Shown piece after piece: positions 34,713 through 46,400 of a DNA stretch of 64,000 nt. The number at the start of each line of letters is the position of its first letter. Position 1 is the first letter of the stretch. This DNA is from Turritopsis dohrnii (Eukaryota; Cnidaria; Hydrozoa; Anthoathecata; Oceaniidae). A program made the translations under genes and the position numbers. A model generated the notes under the pieces. The model was not told where the DNA came from and did no database searches. It worked only from the letters and a program-made list of their open reading frames with translations. Where the stretch lies: positions 186,001-250,000 of the forward strand of contig BQMF02000229.1 in the NCBI GenBank assembly GCA_027922465.2, written 5' to 3'.

Positions 34713-37700
34713 ATGGGACAAAAAGGTAGCAGATCCATCTGGGAAGATGAGTTAGGTATAGATGTATACATATTATTCTGTCGGCTTATGTTTTCCCTAT
34801 TTATTTAAATTTTGGCTTGGCACTTGGCGCTTGGTGTATGTTTCAAAAGTGAAAAATATTGCTTTTTTAGAAAGTTATGGGCATTTTTTGTTTTGTTCAA
34901 CATTTTTAAGTTATGACAGCCTTTAATACAATTTGTTATGTACTCCAAAGGTGTTTAATTAAATTAGCGGCTCACTTTGTGAATTTATTAAAGGCTGTCA
35001 TATTGTCGTGTATGTGATGAATAATTATTAGTGATCTACCTTCTTTGAGCTCCATCTTCCCAGCATTTTAAATCTTCATTTTAAACTACTTAGTCTCTTT
35101 GTCAAAACTTCATAATGAAGTAGATCTTTGGCCTTTTTCTTAGCGCTGATCAAATCACATTCTGCATAAAAGCTGCAATTGGCTTACTCTTTTATATTTA
35201 AAAAGGGAATGTTGTTCTTAAAAAAGAAACAGAGATTAATAAAAATTAATTCAAGGAAGACTCCTCATTATAATGCAATAATTGCAAAATAGAAAACAGA
35301 AACAACCAGCAGTACTTTCGTCCACGGACAATGTCTAATCTTAGCAGTGACTCAACTGTCTGAGACATTCAAAAATTGGTTCAGGCCACTGAAATTTTTG
35401 AAAAGCAGTGTTGTGGTGGCCCGACTTGGATAGACGAACTAAGAAGAAGCAAGACGTGTTTTGAAGAGCGTAAGAATAAAATTGTTATCACAAAAAACCG
35501 AGTAGTTTACTTAGCTTGGATTATTCGTAAATGTTATATGTGACGGTTTATGGGAAAAGGATAACAAGCGAAAAAGCGATTTGAATCGCTTAATCGATTA
35601 AGCGATTATTTGAAGCTAAAAAGCGATTCTTTAAAATCGATTTTTAGCTTCAAATAATCGCTTTTCCGATTCTAATGAATCGCTTTTCCGATTCTAAAGG
35701 CTGGTTCTCACTTATCGTCGTAAGGCTTACGTTACGACGATCGTAAGCCTTACGACAGTTTTAAGCCTTACGACGAATATCAAAAAAATTATAATCGTAA
35801 GCGTTATGCAAAATAAGTGTGAACACTTTTTTGACTCAAAATTCGTCGGCGATGACCGTCGTAAGCCTTACGCAGAATATCAAAAAGTTTTGATATTTTA
35901 TCGTAAGGCTTACGACGACATAAGGAGTTTGAATGGACAAAACGTTCGAATATAAAAAAAACATTCGATTACGAAATTCAATTTTGTCAAAGCGCTCGAA
36001 TTTTATTTTTTTAAATCATTGCTTCGGAAAAGTTTGCACGCATTGTACATCATGGGCAAAGCAGAAGACGAACGTATGTCAATTGCAGTACAAAAGTACC
36101 CATGCTTATATGACAAAGCCATACCAGCTTTCCATAATAAGAACGAGAAGCGGAACGCATGGAATGAAGTTGCCAAAGAACTTAATCTAGAAACTGGTAA
36201 GATTTTTTAACTATATTCTATTCAAACATAGTCACTATGATTCAAAGAAAAAAGACCAGGACTGACAAGGCCATAATGTAAGAAATTTTAATGCTTTCTA
36301 AAGTTTGTTTTAAACCGTATTTTTCTTTAGGCCAGGCTGCAAAAGATGCGTTTACAAGTCTACGCACCAAGTATGTGAGACGGAAAAAGGCTTTGAAAGA
36401 TACGAAACGGTCTGGTACCGGAACTGAGAAGGTGGCGAAGGCTGAAAGGGATATGCAAGAGTACAATTTCCTCGGTTGGTTGGACAACTTTGTTTATGAA
36501 CGCAACACAAAATGTAACTTATCTAATGAGGAAGATATGGATGTTGGCGACTTTATTGGAAACATTTCGGAAGGAGCTGCTTCCGAACAATCGGCAGACA
36601 CGACGTTACAAGCCACGGGCTATATTAATGATCCTGAGGTTAATAAGGCAATTTCGCCTACAGTCGAGGAGACAAATAACAATTCACCCAATAACTTCTC
36701 CAATAATCTTGCGAGCACTTCGCAAGTTACTGGACAAGTTAAATGGATAAAAAATAAACGACAGAAAAAAAATGAAGGAACTAATCCTAACCAGGGAAAC
36801 CGAGAAATTTTAGAAAGGCTTACTACTGTGCTTTCAACTCAAGAGCAAGTAGATGATGAAGATGACATATTTGGAAAGTATGTGGCAAGTGAAATAAAGG
36901 CGTTAAACGTGCGTCAAAAGCGAGTCGCCAAGGGTGAGATCGCAAGCCTGCTCAATCGTCTTGCCTTGGAACAATTAGACATTGAAATTTCGTTGTTTGA
37001 CAACTATCAATGAAATCTCTGTTGAACTTTCAGAATATGGTACGTGTTCCTAAGAATATAAAAGTTCGTGTTCTAAATCTTAATTTTATAAAACTGGCCC
37101 ACAGCTGCGCACATGCTCCAATTGCCACGAAAGTACGTTTTCGTTCATGAAGTATTCTTTCAGTCCCTCTCGTTGTGCCAACGCACATTGCTGGTATCGA
37201 GAACCTCTAACATTATTAATTTCTGTCAAGCCCCCTACACCTTCACTTCGAATGATATCTCTCCATGTACCTGCCTTAAAAGAACCATCGGAATTTTCGG
37301 AATCAATAAAGCCAGTCGGACAATAATACGCATTATGTGTTTGTTGCAAGTAATTATGTAAAGTAATAGCTGCAAGGCTGTACCTTTGTGCATTTTCCAC
37401 CTTTGCTTTTATTGGCCGACGGAATATTCTCCAACGAGATGCAAGTATGCCAAATGTATTTTCGATCGTGCGCCGTGCTCTGGACAATCGATAATTAAAA
37501 ACTTTCTGTGATTCAGTGAGGTTGCCAGGATACGGTCTAACAAGCCATGACTTTAGTGGGAAAATCTCGTCCCCAACCAGAAAATAATTTACTGGGTTGT
37601 TCGGACACCCTACTAAAGGTTCAGCAGTTGGTAGATACATTTGATCACTATCAAATCTATTTCCAATTAACGAATTGGCCAAAACTCTGCAATCGTTGTT

Positions 37701-40700
37701 GCTACCATAACTCCCAATATCAACCAGAGTGAATGTATACTTGGCGTCGCAAACTGCCAATAATACCAGACTGAAAAAGCCTTTGTAATTATAGTACAGA
37801 GACCCACTATTTGCAGGGCATTCAATGGCAATGTGCTTTCCATCAATTGCGCCAATACAATGTACCATATCCCAGATATCGAAGAATTCTTTACTGATCT
37901 TCTTCCACTGCGAGACTGTACTTGGTGGTCGTACATAACAGGGCGATAAAATCTCAAATATTTTGTCACACGTTTCGCTTAAAATAGTGCAAATTGCCGA
38001 TCGGCTTATTCTGAAGGAAAAACATAGCGATTGTTGCGAGTCTCCAGATGCAAGAAACCTCAATGTCAAAACTAGTCTTTCAGCGGGAGAAATTGGCTCT
38101 CGCATTCTAGTTGTTGATCGCTGGAGAGATGGTCCAACCAATGAAAGTAAATGTTCCAAGCGTTGTGGTGACATACGAATAAATCTAAAGAAATATTCTG
38201 TATCGAACAGACGCAGTTCTTGCGTTAAAATGTGGTAGTCCCCATATTTTTTTCTGTCTTGGAACATCTTGCGGGTCCAAAACCTTCGTGACTTAGACGT
38301 ATGCTCTTTATCTTCTTCTTCTAACAGCAATGTCAGTATAATCATTGCACAAGCTTTCTTTTTTCTAAGAGATAAAGTCGCCATTCTTAACTTCAACTTC
38401 ACCTCTTTGATTTGAGCTTGCAATGTGTTGGCATCTTTGTTTTTTTTTATATATTTTTTGATATTCGTCGTAAGCCTTAAAACACAGTCTTAAGGCTTAC
38501 GACAGAAATTCCCGTTTTAGTAGTTCTCACTAGCGTAAGGCTTAAAACTGTCGTAAGGCTTACGATCGTCGTAACGTAAGCCTTACGACGATAAGTGAGA
38601 ACCAGCCTTAATGAATCGCTTTTTAGATTCTAATGAATCGCTTTTCCGATTCCAATGAATCGCTTTTCCGATTCTAATGAATCGCTTTTTTGATTCTAAT
38701 GAATCGCTTTTTTGATTCTATATCACTCACTCAAGTGTTGATTAAAATTCTGATAAACATTTTCCCCCAAGGAATAAACCAAAATATCAATCGAACAACT
38801 CAAAAAAGAATTGTAAGGGACGGTTTCTATTGGTAGTAACTTTAAAACAAACTTTTTTTTCTTTTTTATTAAACTGAATAAGAACCATGTTCTGTTATGT
38901 GAACAGCGGTGGAACAACTTAAACATAAAAAAGAATTATAGCAGACGGTTTCTATTTGTAGCAACTTGAGAACAAACTGTTGTTTATTTTATGTCCTAGT
39001 GAATAAGAACCAGGTAACCAGTTCATTATTTAACACGAACGCGTGCTACCTGTAATTATACATCCGTCACATTGATTTTTCAAAATAATGCTGAAGTCGC
39101 GATAACAACAACATCTTTTGAGAGTGTAGACATCTTTATCAATAAAAAAACTTTTTATTTTTATTTGGCAAAATAGCAATTAGATATAATACTCCCAGTT
39201 ATGTTCCAACCTCGAAAACTGGCGCATGGGAATATGAAAAATATAAACATACATAGACGTTGAACGAAACGAAACGTAGGAAGTAGGTGAATCCTACTTT
39301 TCATATTCTAACAAAATACCGTCACTTTATTTTATTTATATCGTTTGTTATCAAAATCCCTTGGACGTTCACGTATATGAAACATGGAATCTACTATGTA
39401 AACAAACAATCTTATTATGGCGATAGCAACAATTTTTAGTTTTTATTTACATTTCCTTTTCGAAAAAGATTTTTTTTTCTCTCTCTTGGCGCACATTTGT
39501 CTTTAAAATATATTTTGCAGCTCATGCAAGTATATTTCTTTTGTTATAAATTCTGGTTATTAATTAAGCTACGTTTACATTAGCGAAAGATCCAATCACA
39601 TTCTTTCCCCAGTATTCGCCCGTTTCTCTCTGCGTTAAATTTTCCAAAAGTGGAAAACAGCCTTTAGTCTAAAAATAAAAATCTATTTCCAGATGGATGG
39701 TGTTTTTGTATCTATTCATATTATTGCGCCAGTTTTATAATGCCGTTTTTCACCATTTGGTTCTTGTTTATAATTTGAGGTTTAATGCTTCTATTTTATT
39801 ATGATACATAGAGAATCTACGATGATGAAAATCTTATTAACTTATTGACTTTATTCTTATAATTAACATCACTTCTGACTTACAAATCGATTTTTTGAAA
39901 TCGCTTTTCCGATTCAAGTGAATCGCTTTTCCGATTCAACCTAATCGCTTTTCCGATTCAAGTGAATCGATTTCGAAATCGCTTTTCCGATTATTTTGAA
40001 TCGATTTTTTGCAGCTAAAAATCGATTTTAAAGAATCGATTTTTCGCTTGTTATCCTTTTCCCATAAACCGTCACATATATTGCTGTTTAAATACCTGAG
40101 GAAGCTTACCACAAAGTTATACGCTTGTGAATGAAGTATTTTTGGAAGTATCTTGAGAAATTATTTATCGCATGTCTCAGAAAATTCTGCAAACACTTCT
40201 TACTACATGTTGAATGAACATGGTTTTTACATGTGACATTTGTAAGAGAGCTTTTGACTCTCTCAAAGGACGTAATATACATTATCTTTATTGCAAGCGA
40301 AAAGAACGTAATTATGTGAGACGTGTCAACTCAGCTAATTGCCCGATTAACATCGCAGAGATACAAGAGGTTGAACAACGTGTGGAAACCGATCTCTTTC
40401 TAGAAACAGACGCGTTACCTCTTATACTAACTGATAAAAACGATGAGAATACATTCAAATCAAAAAACCAAACAGCAAATCTGCCAACATAATGCCAATG
40501 GCAACAAACTTCAATCTAGTACAGTTGTAAATAACATACCCGGGAACGAATTTGTGGACCTCATTGACAGTGCTTATAATGAGACGATTTTCTGGAAGAA
40601 AAACTTATTTATGCTGCCTGCTGGAAAAGCTGCAAAGGCATTTATTCTGGAACTTTCCTTTTGGATTGACCAGTTTAACAGGGACACAAAATTACACCAT

Positions 40701-43436
40701 ATAGCCCTTAAAGTTTTTATGTTAATTCCAAATTTACTACTCCAAAAACCATCCAAGGAGAGTAAAGCGAAGGAACATAACACCAAACTTTCAGAACGAT
40801 TACAGCTATGGAAGGAGGGCAAAATAAACGTTTTGTTGAAAGAAGGCAGAACTATTCAGAAACGCATCACCACAAGTAAAAGACGCACAAAAACTGATAC
40901 GTCAAAACTTTTCGCTAAGCTTATGTTAGAAGGAAAAGTCTTTGCTGCACTCAAGATCCTATCTGACGACGACGAACATGGTGTCCTTCCACCAACCGCC
41001 GAAACCATCACAGAGTTGAAGAAAAAGCACCCTTCCCCTGCCCCTGCTCAGGAAGAGACTCTCTTACAAGGTCCGATTCAAGAAGTGGAAAGATTCTACT
41101 TTGATAACATCAACGCCGATCTTATACGTATAGCAGCACGACAAACAAAAGGTGCTGCCGGACCCTCAAAACTTGATGCAGAACAATTCAAAACAATTCT
41201 CTGTAGTAAGAAATACAAACACGAAGAAGGGCAGGCATTATGTGAGAACATCACTACGATGGCAAAGAAAATTGCAACAACAGTCATTGATCCCTCGTCT
41301 TTAGGAGCCTACGTTGCTTGCAAGCTAATTCCACTCAGCAAAAATCCAGGTATCAGACCCATCGGAATTGGAGAAACTATTCAACGAATAATTGGCAAAG
41401 CTGTTGGTTGGGTTCTAAAAAATGACATTCAGGAAATTGCCGGACCATTGCAAGTGGCAACAGGCCTAGAAAGCGGGGCTGAAGCCGCGATACACGCCAT
41501 GCGACAAATCTTTGAACACGAAGACTGTGATGCCGTTATTCTAGTCGATGCTAGCAATGCATTCAATGCATTGAATAGACAGGTGGCTCTCCATAACATT
41601 CAATATTTTATGTCCTCAATTCGCAACAATATTAATTAATACGTACCGAAATCCAGCACGGCTCATAATCAGTGAAGGGAAAGAAATACTATCACAGGAA
41701 GGTACTACGCAAGGGGACAACTTGGCCATGCCATTTTATGCTCTTAGTACCGTGCTTTTGCAGAACCATTTACGATCAGTGGCTGCGGTTAAGCAGGTAT
41801 GGCTGGCTGATGACGCCACTGGTGCTGGAAAAATCGCTCCTTTAAAGCGTTGGTGGGATATCTTAATTGAAGAAGGACAAAAATGTGGTTATTATGTAAA
41901 CGAAAGCAAGTCGTGGATTATTTCAAAAACTGAGGTGATACAGAAAACTGCAATTGATATCTTTAGTGTCTCTTCGATTAAATTTACAACGTCAGGCAAA
42001 CGTCATCTGGGTGCGTCTATCGGAAGTAAAAAGTTTCGTGATGAATATGTTTCCGAAAAAGTGGACAAATGGTGCAACGAAATGAAAAAGCTATCAACAA
42101 TCGCTTTGACAGAACCACAAGCTGCGTTCGCAGCTTTTACCCATGGGGAAGTACACAAATTTAGCTACTTCATGCGAACTATCGATGGAATGCAGGAATA
42201 TCTAAAACCACTAGATGCAATCATCACTGATATGTTTTTACCATCATTACTTGGAAATACCATCTCCGAGAAGGAAAGAGAACTATTCAAACGATCCATA
42301 AAGAGCGGTGGTCTTGGAATTCCCAAACTAGTTGATAATGCTTCCATCGATTTTGAAACGTCAAAAGTCATCACAGCCCCATTAGTTGCTGCCATTATCG
42401 CCCAAAGTGATGTTACTCCAGATGAGAATGAAGTGAAACGTATTCGGGCAGAGAGGATTACCACAGTTAAGCAGCATCGAAGAGAAGAGGAGATATTAGC
42501 CAACAACGAGCTCAATAAATTAGAATTACGTGCAATTGAACAAAACAGTGAAAAGGGGGCTTCAAGCTGGTTGACTGTGCTGCCACTGAAAGAACAGGGT
42601 TTCAATCTTTCTAAACAAGAATTTCAAGACGCTCTTGCATTGAGGTACAACCAAAATGTGAAGAACCTTCCATCTAAGTGTGCATGTGGGAATGTCTTTG
42701 ATGTAAACCATGCAATGTCATGCAAGAAGGGTGGCTTCATATCCATCAGACATAACAACGTCAGAGACTTTGAAGCCAACCTATTGAAAACAGTATGCAA
42801 CGACGTTGAGATTGAACCAAAACTATTACCTGTAGAAAATGATGAATCAAGGCTAGACATTAGAGCAAGAGGTTTCTGGCGCCCAGGACAATCGGCATTT
42901 TTTGATGTGCGCCTGACGAATACAAATGCCCCGTCTCAAATCAACACTCCTTTAAATGCTATTTACAGTAAACATGAGTCAGAAAAGAAAAGGAAATACA
43001 ACGAACGAGTGTTAAACAATGAACATGGCTCATTCACCCCACTTGTTTTCTCCATTACCGGGGGAATGAGCGAAGAATGTTCAGTTTACCACAAGTTCTT
43101 GGCGGAGAGAGTTGCCCAGAAGACTGGGCAGAGATATGGCCAAGTGATGGCCTGGATAAGATGCAAGTTATCTTTCCTGATCATGAGGTCAACTTTGCTC
43201 TGTCTAAGGGGCTCTCGCTCTGTCAAAATGAATTCTGATGTAACTGAAGATTTTGATCTTGCATGTAGTGATGCCAGGCTCTGATTCATACTCTTGTCGT
43301 ATTAGCAGTCAATAGTAATGTATACATTTTTTACGTATACTTTGTGAAACGTCAGAATCGAGATTCTTTTGAGGCGTATTTTCAGTTTGATTTTGAATTT
43401 TGCTGTCGTACCTTTGAGAGAGCTTTTTCTACTATA

Positions 43437-43468
<32 letters not shown>

Positions 43469-46400
43469 TTTTTCTAACTTATTTAATTTACTTGTAAATA
43501 TTTTAATCTTTTGAATTATAATAAAATGTTTTTATTTTAAAAAGTCGTGTTAAATTGAGTATACTATGAAGAAAGAAAATATCAAGCTTTGCAATTTTGT
43601 TGTTTATCCAGGGTGAAACTTCACAAAAACTTAAAATAGATTCGCAATTTGCGAAGTGTGAGCAATTTGGAAGATGGTAAATTAGGGGTTTCAAATACCT
43701 AGCACTTTAAATACTTTTTCCTTTAATAACACGAAAACAATTGGGAATACCTTGTTATATGCAGTATGGCAGGGCTGGCTAAAGCCCTGCGCAAATTGAG
43801 TGACTCTGTTTGAAAAGCATTTTGATATAAAATAATTTATAAGCACTTTTCTTTATTCTTTAATCTATATTTCATAATCCTTTAGACATCATTGTGCCAT
43901 ATATCCTGGACAAAAACTTAGTTACTGAAAGTATGCCCAAGAAGAAATTATTCTGCACAGAATTATTCGAAGGAAACAACGATAAAGTTGATGAAATATT
44001 TCATAAATACAGTAGCAGAAATGATCATCCTGTTCTTGAATTCATCAGCTATGTATTGGAACGTCAAGGGCAACATTGCGATCTCAAAACAATCAACAGG
44101 ACATTGAAGAAATGCGAGCTTCATCCTTATGTCATTTCTGAAGTTGATATCAATAAATTTCAAGTTCACAAAGGTGCATATTTAGCTCATAATGAATAGC
44201 TTTTTCTTATCATTTGAATCTAGAATGATTACCCTTGGTCTGCTGTGCTTATTTATATTTGATATAAACTGCCCTCTGCTTTTTTGTATTTTTAAAAATT
44301 TATTTCACTTTAAAAGCTTCAAAAATCACTCTTGTATAGGGGGTCACAGGTTTAACCCATCGAAATAAAGCTCAGGTTGCCCTTTTCCTAAAAAAAGTGC
44401 CCTTTGGATGTTCATAATGTGCCCTTTTTCCCTTCCGCCAGACACTGCCCTTCCATTCTAGATTAGACCCTGGCAGCACTAGAGTTATCAGTATTAATTT
44501 TCGTGCAGCTTAATAATCAGCGATGTTTGCACGTATTTATTTTTGTACTGAAGGTATAGGGCATGGATAATAAAGAGAGGAAATAGATACTTGTATTTTT
44601 AGCTGTTATTGTGTATTTTTAAATAGAGCTTGTCTCAAGAGATTGTTTTGTTACACATCTGATCTCCGCGTTCTGATCACGCATCTTAAGAAAAAAATTT
44701 GATTTGTATAGGGGCGCCAAGATTTCAACGCCCAATAGCACATTGCGCTTTGGTTTTTGACCTGTATTACCCCCTGAATTGTCTTCTTTGCTTTAATTTT
44801 TGTCTTATTGTATTGTATTGTATTGTATTTCACAAACACCCTAAAAAACCTTTATAGGCTCAGATGATGACACATATTTGCGAGATAGCAAGATATGCAT
44901 GGAGGTTTTTAATAAAATATGTTCAGAGCTATCATATCTCGAGAGAATCTTAGCACACTTTCTGTTGAAATACCATGAAGTAGAAGAAATTCGTGAAGAT
45001 TTTCAACAAGTCAAAGAAAGGCTTTTTAAAGTGTTAGAAAAATGGCGCACCACCAATCATGGGGCATCATGGAGTTTCCTTAAAAGGTTACTAATCTTTC
45101 TAAGTGAAGAACGGTTGGCAAGAAAGATTGAAGAAGGTAAACATTGTTTTTTAATTTAATTAAAATGTTTTTATTTAAGCACATCTTGATCTGAAGTATA
45201 AAAATCTAAAAAATTATTTTTAAATACTCGTCTAAAACTAATAACAATTGTTTATTCAATCATGGCACCATTCAACCCAGTCTTGAAATAATGAAGTTCC
45301 ACAAAGATAATAAACACCATTTTTCAAGATGCTATTGTACCATTTCCATGATGGATCAGAGCATACACCCTCTAACACTTTAATAAGATCTGACCAATTT
45401 TATAGGCCTCTCTGAATAGCTATCTGGTATAGTGGAAACATGGTCTAAGTGTTCAAATAAATTTTATTTCACTCTTTAGATGTAATATTGCAAAGTCATG
45501 GCAGGTATGTGCCTTATTATTGTTATTATTACTATTTCAATATAAAAGCTACATAAGTTGCCATATAATATAACTATCAAAATTTGTTAGTTATCTGAAA
45601 ACATAGTGTACAATATATATATACATATATAATTTAAGAATAAGGATGTAAAATATTATTCACTTTCTTCTTGCACAAGTCCCGATAAAACTTTTTGTAT
45701 TAGTATTAGAAAAAAATGTTTTTAAATTTTGGTGTGAGGAAATGACTTCTTCCTTTGCAATTTTAACTTTTGATTGTATATATTCCATTCAATATCTTGG
45801 ATAATTATAGCTTGTATCCTCTACTATAGGTCAGTTTCACACAGTGAAAAACAGTTCTCCATAAAAGGTAACAAACCTTTATATCAGTGTCTTCACCTGA
45901 AAGATAGGCTCTAGTATGTTATAATGTTTCTTATATAACAGGCTTTAAATTGTTTAATTTATGTCAAACAATTTAATGTCAAGCATTTTTGCTTTTGGGC
46001 ATTCCCATTAGTATCAGGCTATTGATCAATATAATGTGAAAGTTGCTTCAAATCCATTTAAACAAACCTTAATCATTTTAGTACCAGACGATGAAGAGTA
46101 CAAAGTAACAATTAAAGCAAATCCTGGAATCTTAACCTGCACTGCTTTTGGTGACGTTTATCATAATTTAGATTTTTTCCAAGTTGACACACAAGGAATG
46201 GTGAAAATTGTCACAAGTGGTAAAGTAGAAGGAGCCACGTCAATGACTTTCCACCAATATTCCGAGAAATGCAAGGAGTTCCTTTCAGAACACTTAAGTG
46301 TTAGCTCAACTGATCGTTTTAGATTCCCACCAGCGTACATGTGTGAAAGTAATCTGTCAAATATGGCCACAAAGTTCGAGTTAGAAAACACTTTTGTCAT

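Larger units (their letters stand above)
35698..38608. mobile_element. Complete PIF/Harbinger DNA transposon
   Basis: Ends AGGCTGGTTCTCACTTATCG and its exact complement form terminal repeats of over 50 bp, which also carry inner gtaaggcttacg palindromes. Target duplication TAA at 35695-35697 and 38609-38611. It encodes two convergent genes, a MADF/Myb-like protein (plus) and a DDE transposase (minus), the standard Harbinger pair. Both frames are open and the ends match, so it appears recently active. Confidence 0.92.
35539..40076. mobile_element. Outer TA-flanked inverted-repeat element, host of the Harbinger insertion
   Basis: Left end TGTGACGGTTTATGGGAAA; the right end is its exact complement. 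About 40 bp match in all, with TA on each side (35537-35538, 40077-40078). Subterminal arrays repeat aatcgcttttccgattc at 35585-35697, 38612-38725 and 39890-40040. Without the inserted Harbinger element it would be about 1.6 kb and non-coding. Confidence 0.8.
40214..43284 (+). mobile_element. Non-LTR-type retroelement with RT and restriction-like C-terminus (copy 2)
   Basis: The pieces are collinear in three successive frames: 40214-40492, 40443-41639 and about 41640-43284. They carry an N-terminal C2HC-type finger (CDICKRAFDS, H and C following), a helical linker, the RT core, and a C-terminal CxC..H..C plus FFDVRL endonuclease-like domain. A TA microsatellite (43433-43460) follows its 3' end. 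Only two frame breaks, so it is much younger than copy 1. No LTRs were seen. The design (N-terminal finger, RT, C-terminal CCHC and restriction-like domain) is that of the R2/NeSL/HERO group; membership is inferred. Confidence 0.82.
34756..43885 (+). other. First intron of the DEATH-NTPase gene, transposon-filled
   Basis: Donor G|gtatag and acceptor tttag|AC join MGQKGSRSIWEDEL to DIIVPYILDKN in frame (phase 1). The intron contains, in order, a dispersed repeat, a TA-flanked element with a PIF/Harbinger transposon inside it, and a retroelement of RT plus restriction-like type on the sense strand. No other host exon was recognised inside. Confidence 0.6.

Noticed and set aside
38612..38725. 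CRISPR-like regular repeat (aatcgcttttccgattc)
   Set aside because: No unique spacers; it is a subterminal array of a eukaryotic DNA element and the genome is animal.
42165..42605. Minus-strand frames of 146 and 78 codons within 42-43 kb
   Set aside because: Antisense shadows of the retroelement frame.
45169..45479. Possible further DEATH-gene exon between 45.14 and 45.48 kb
   Set aside because: No frame with splice sites fits; the phases already close without it.
46036..46081. Upstream start of the NTPase frame at 46036
   Set aside because: That codon is GTG; splicing at 46082 (tttag|TA) is the only junction that keeps the phase with the preceding exons.
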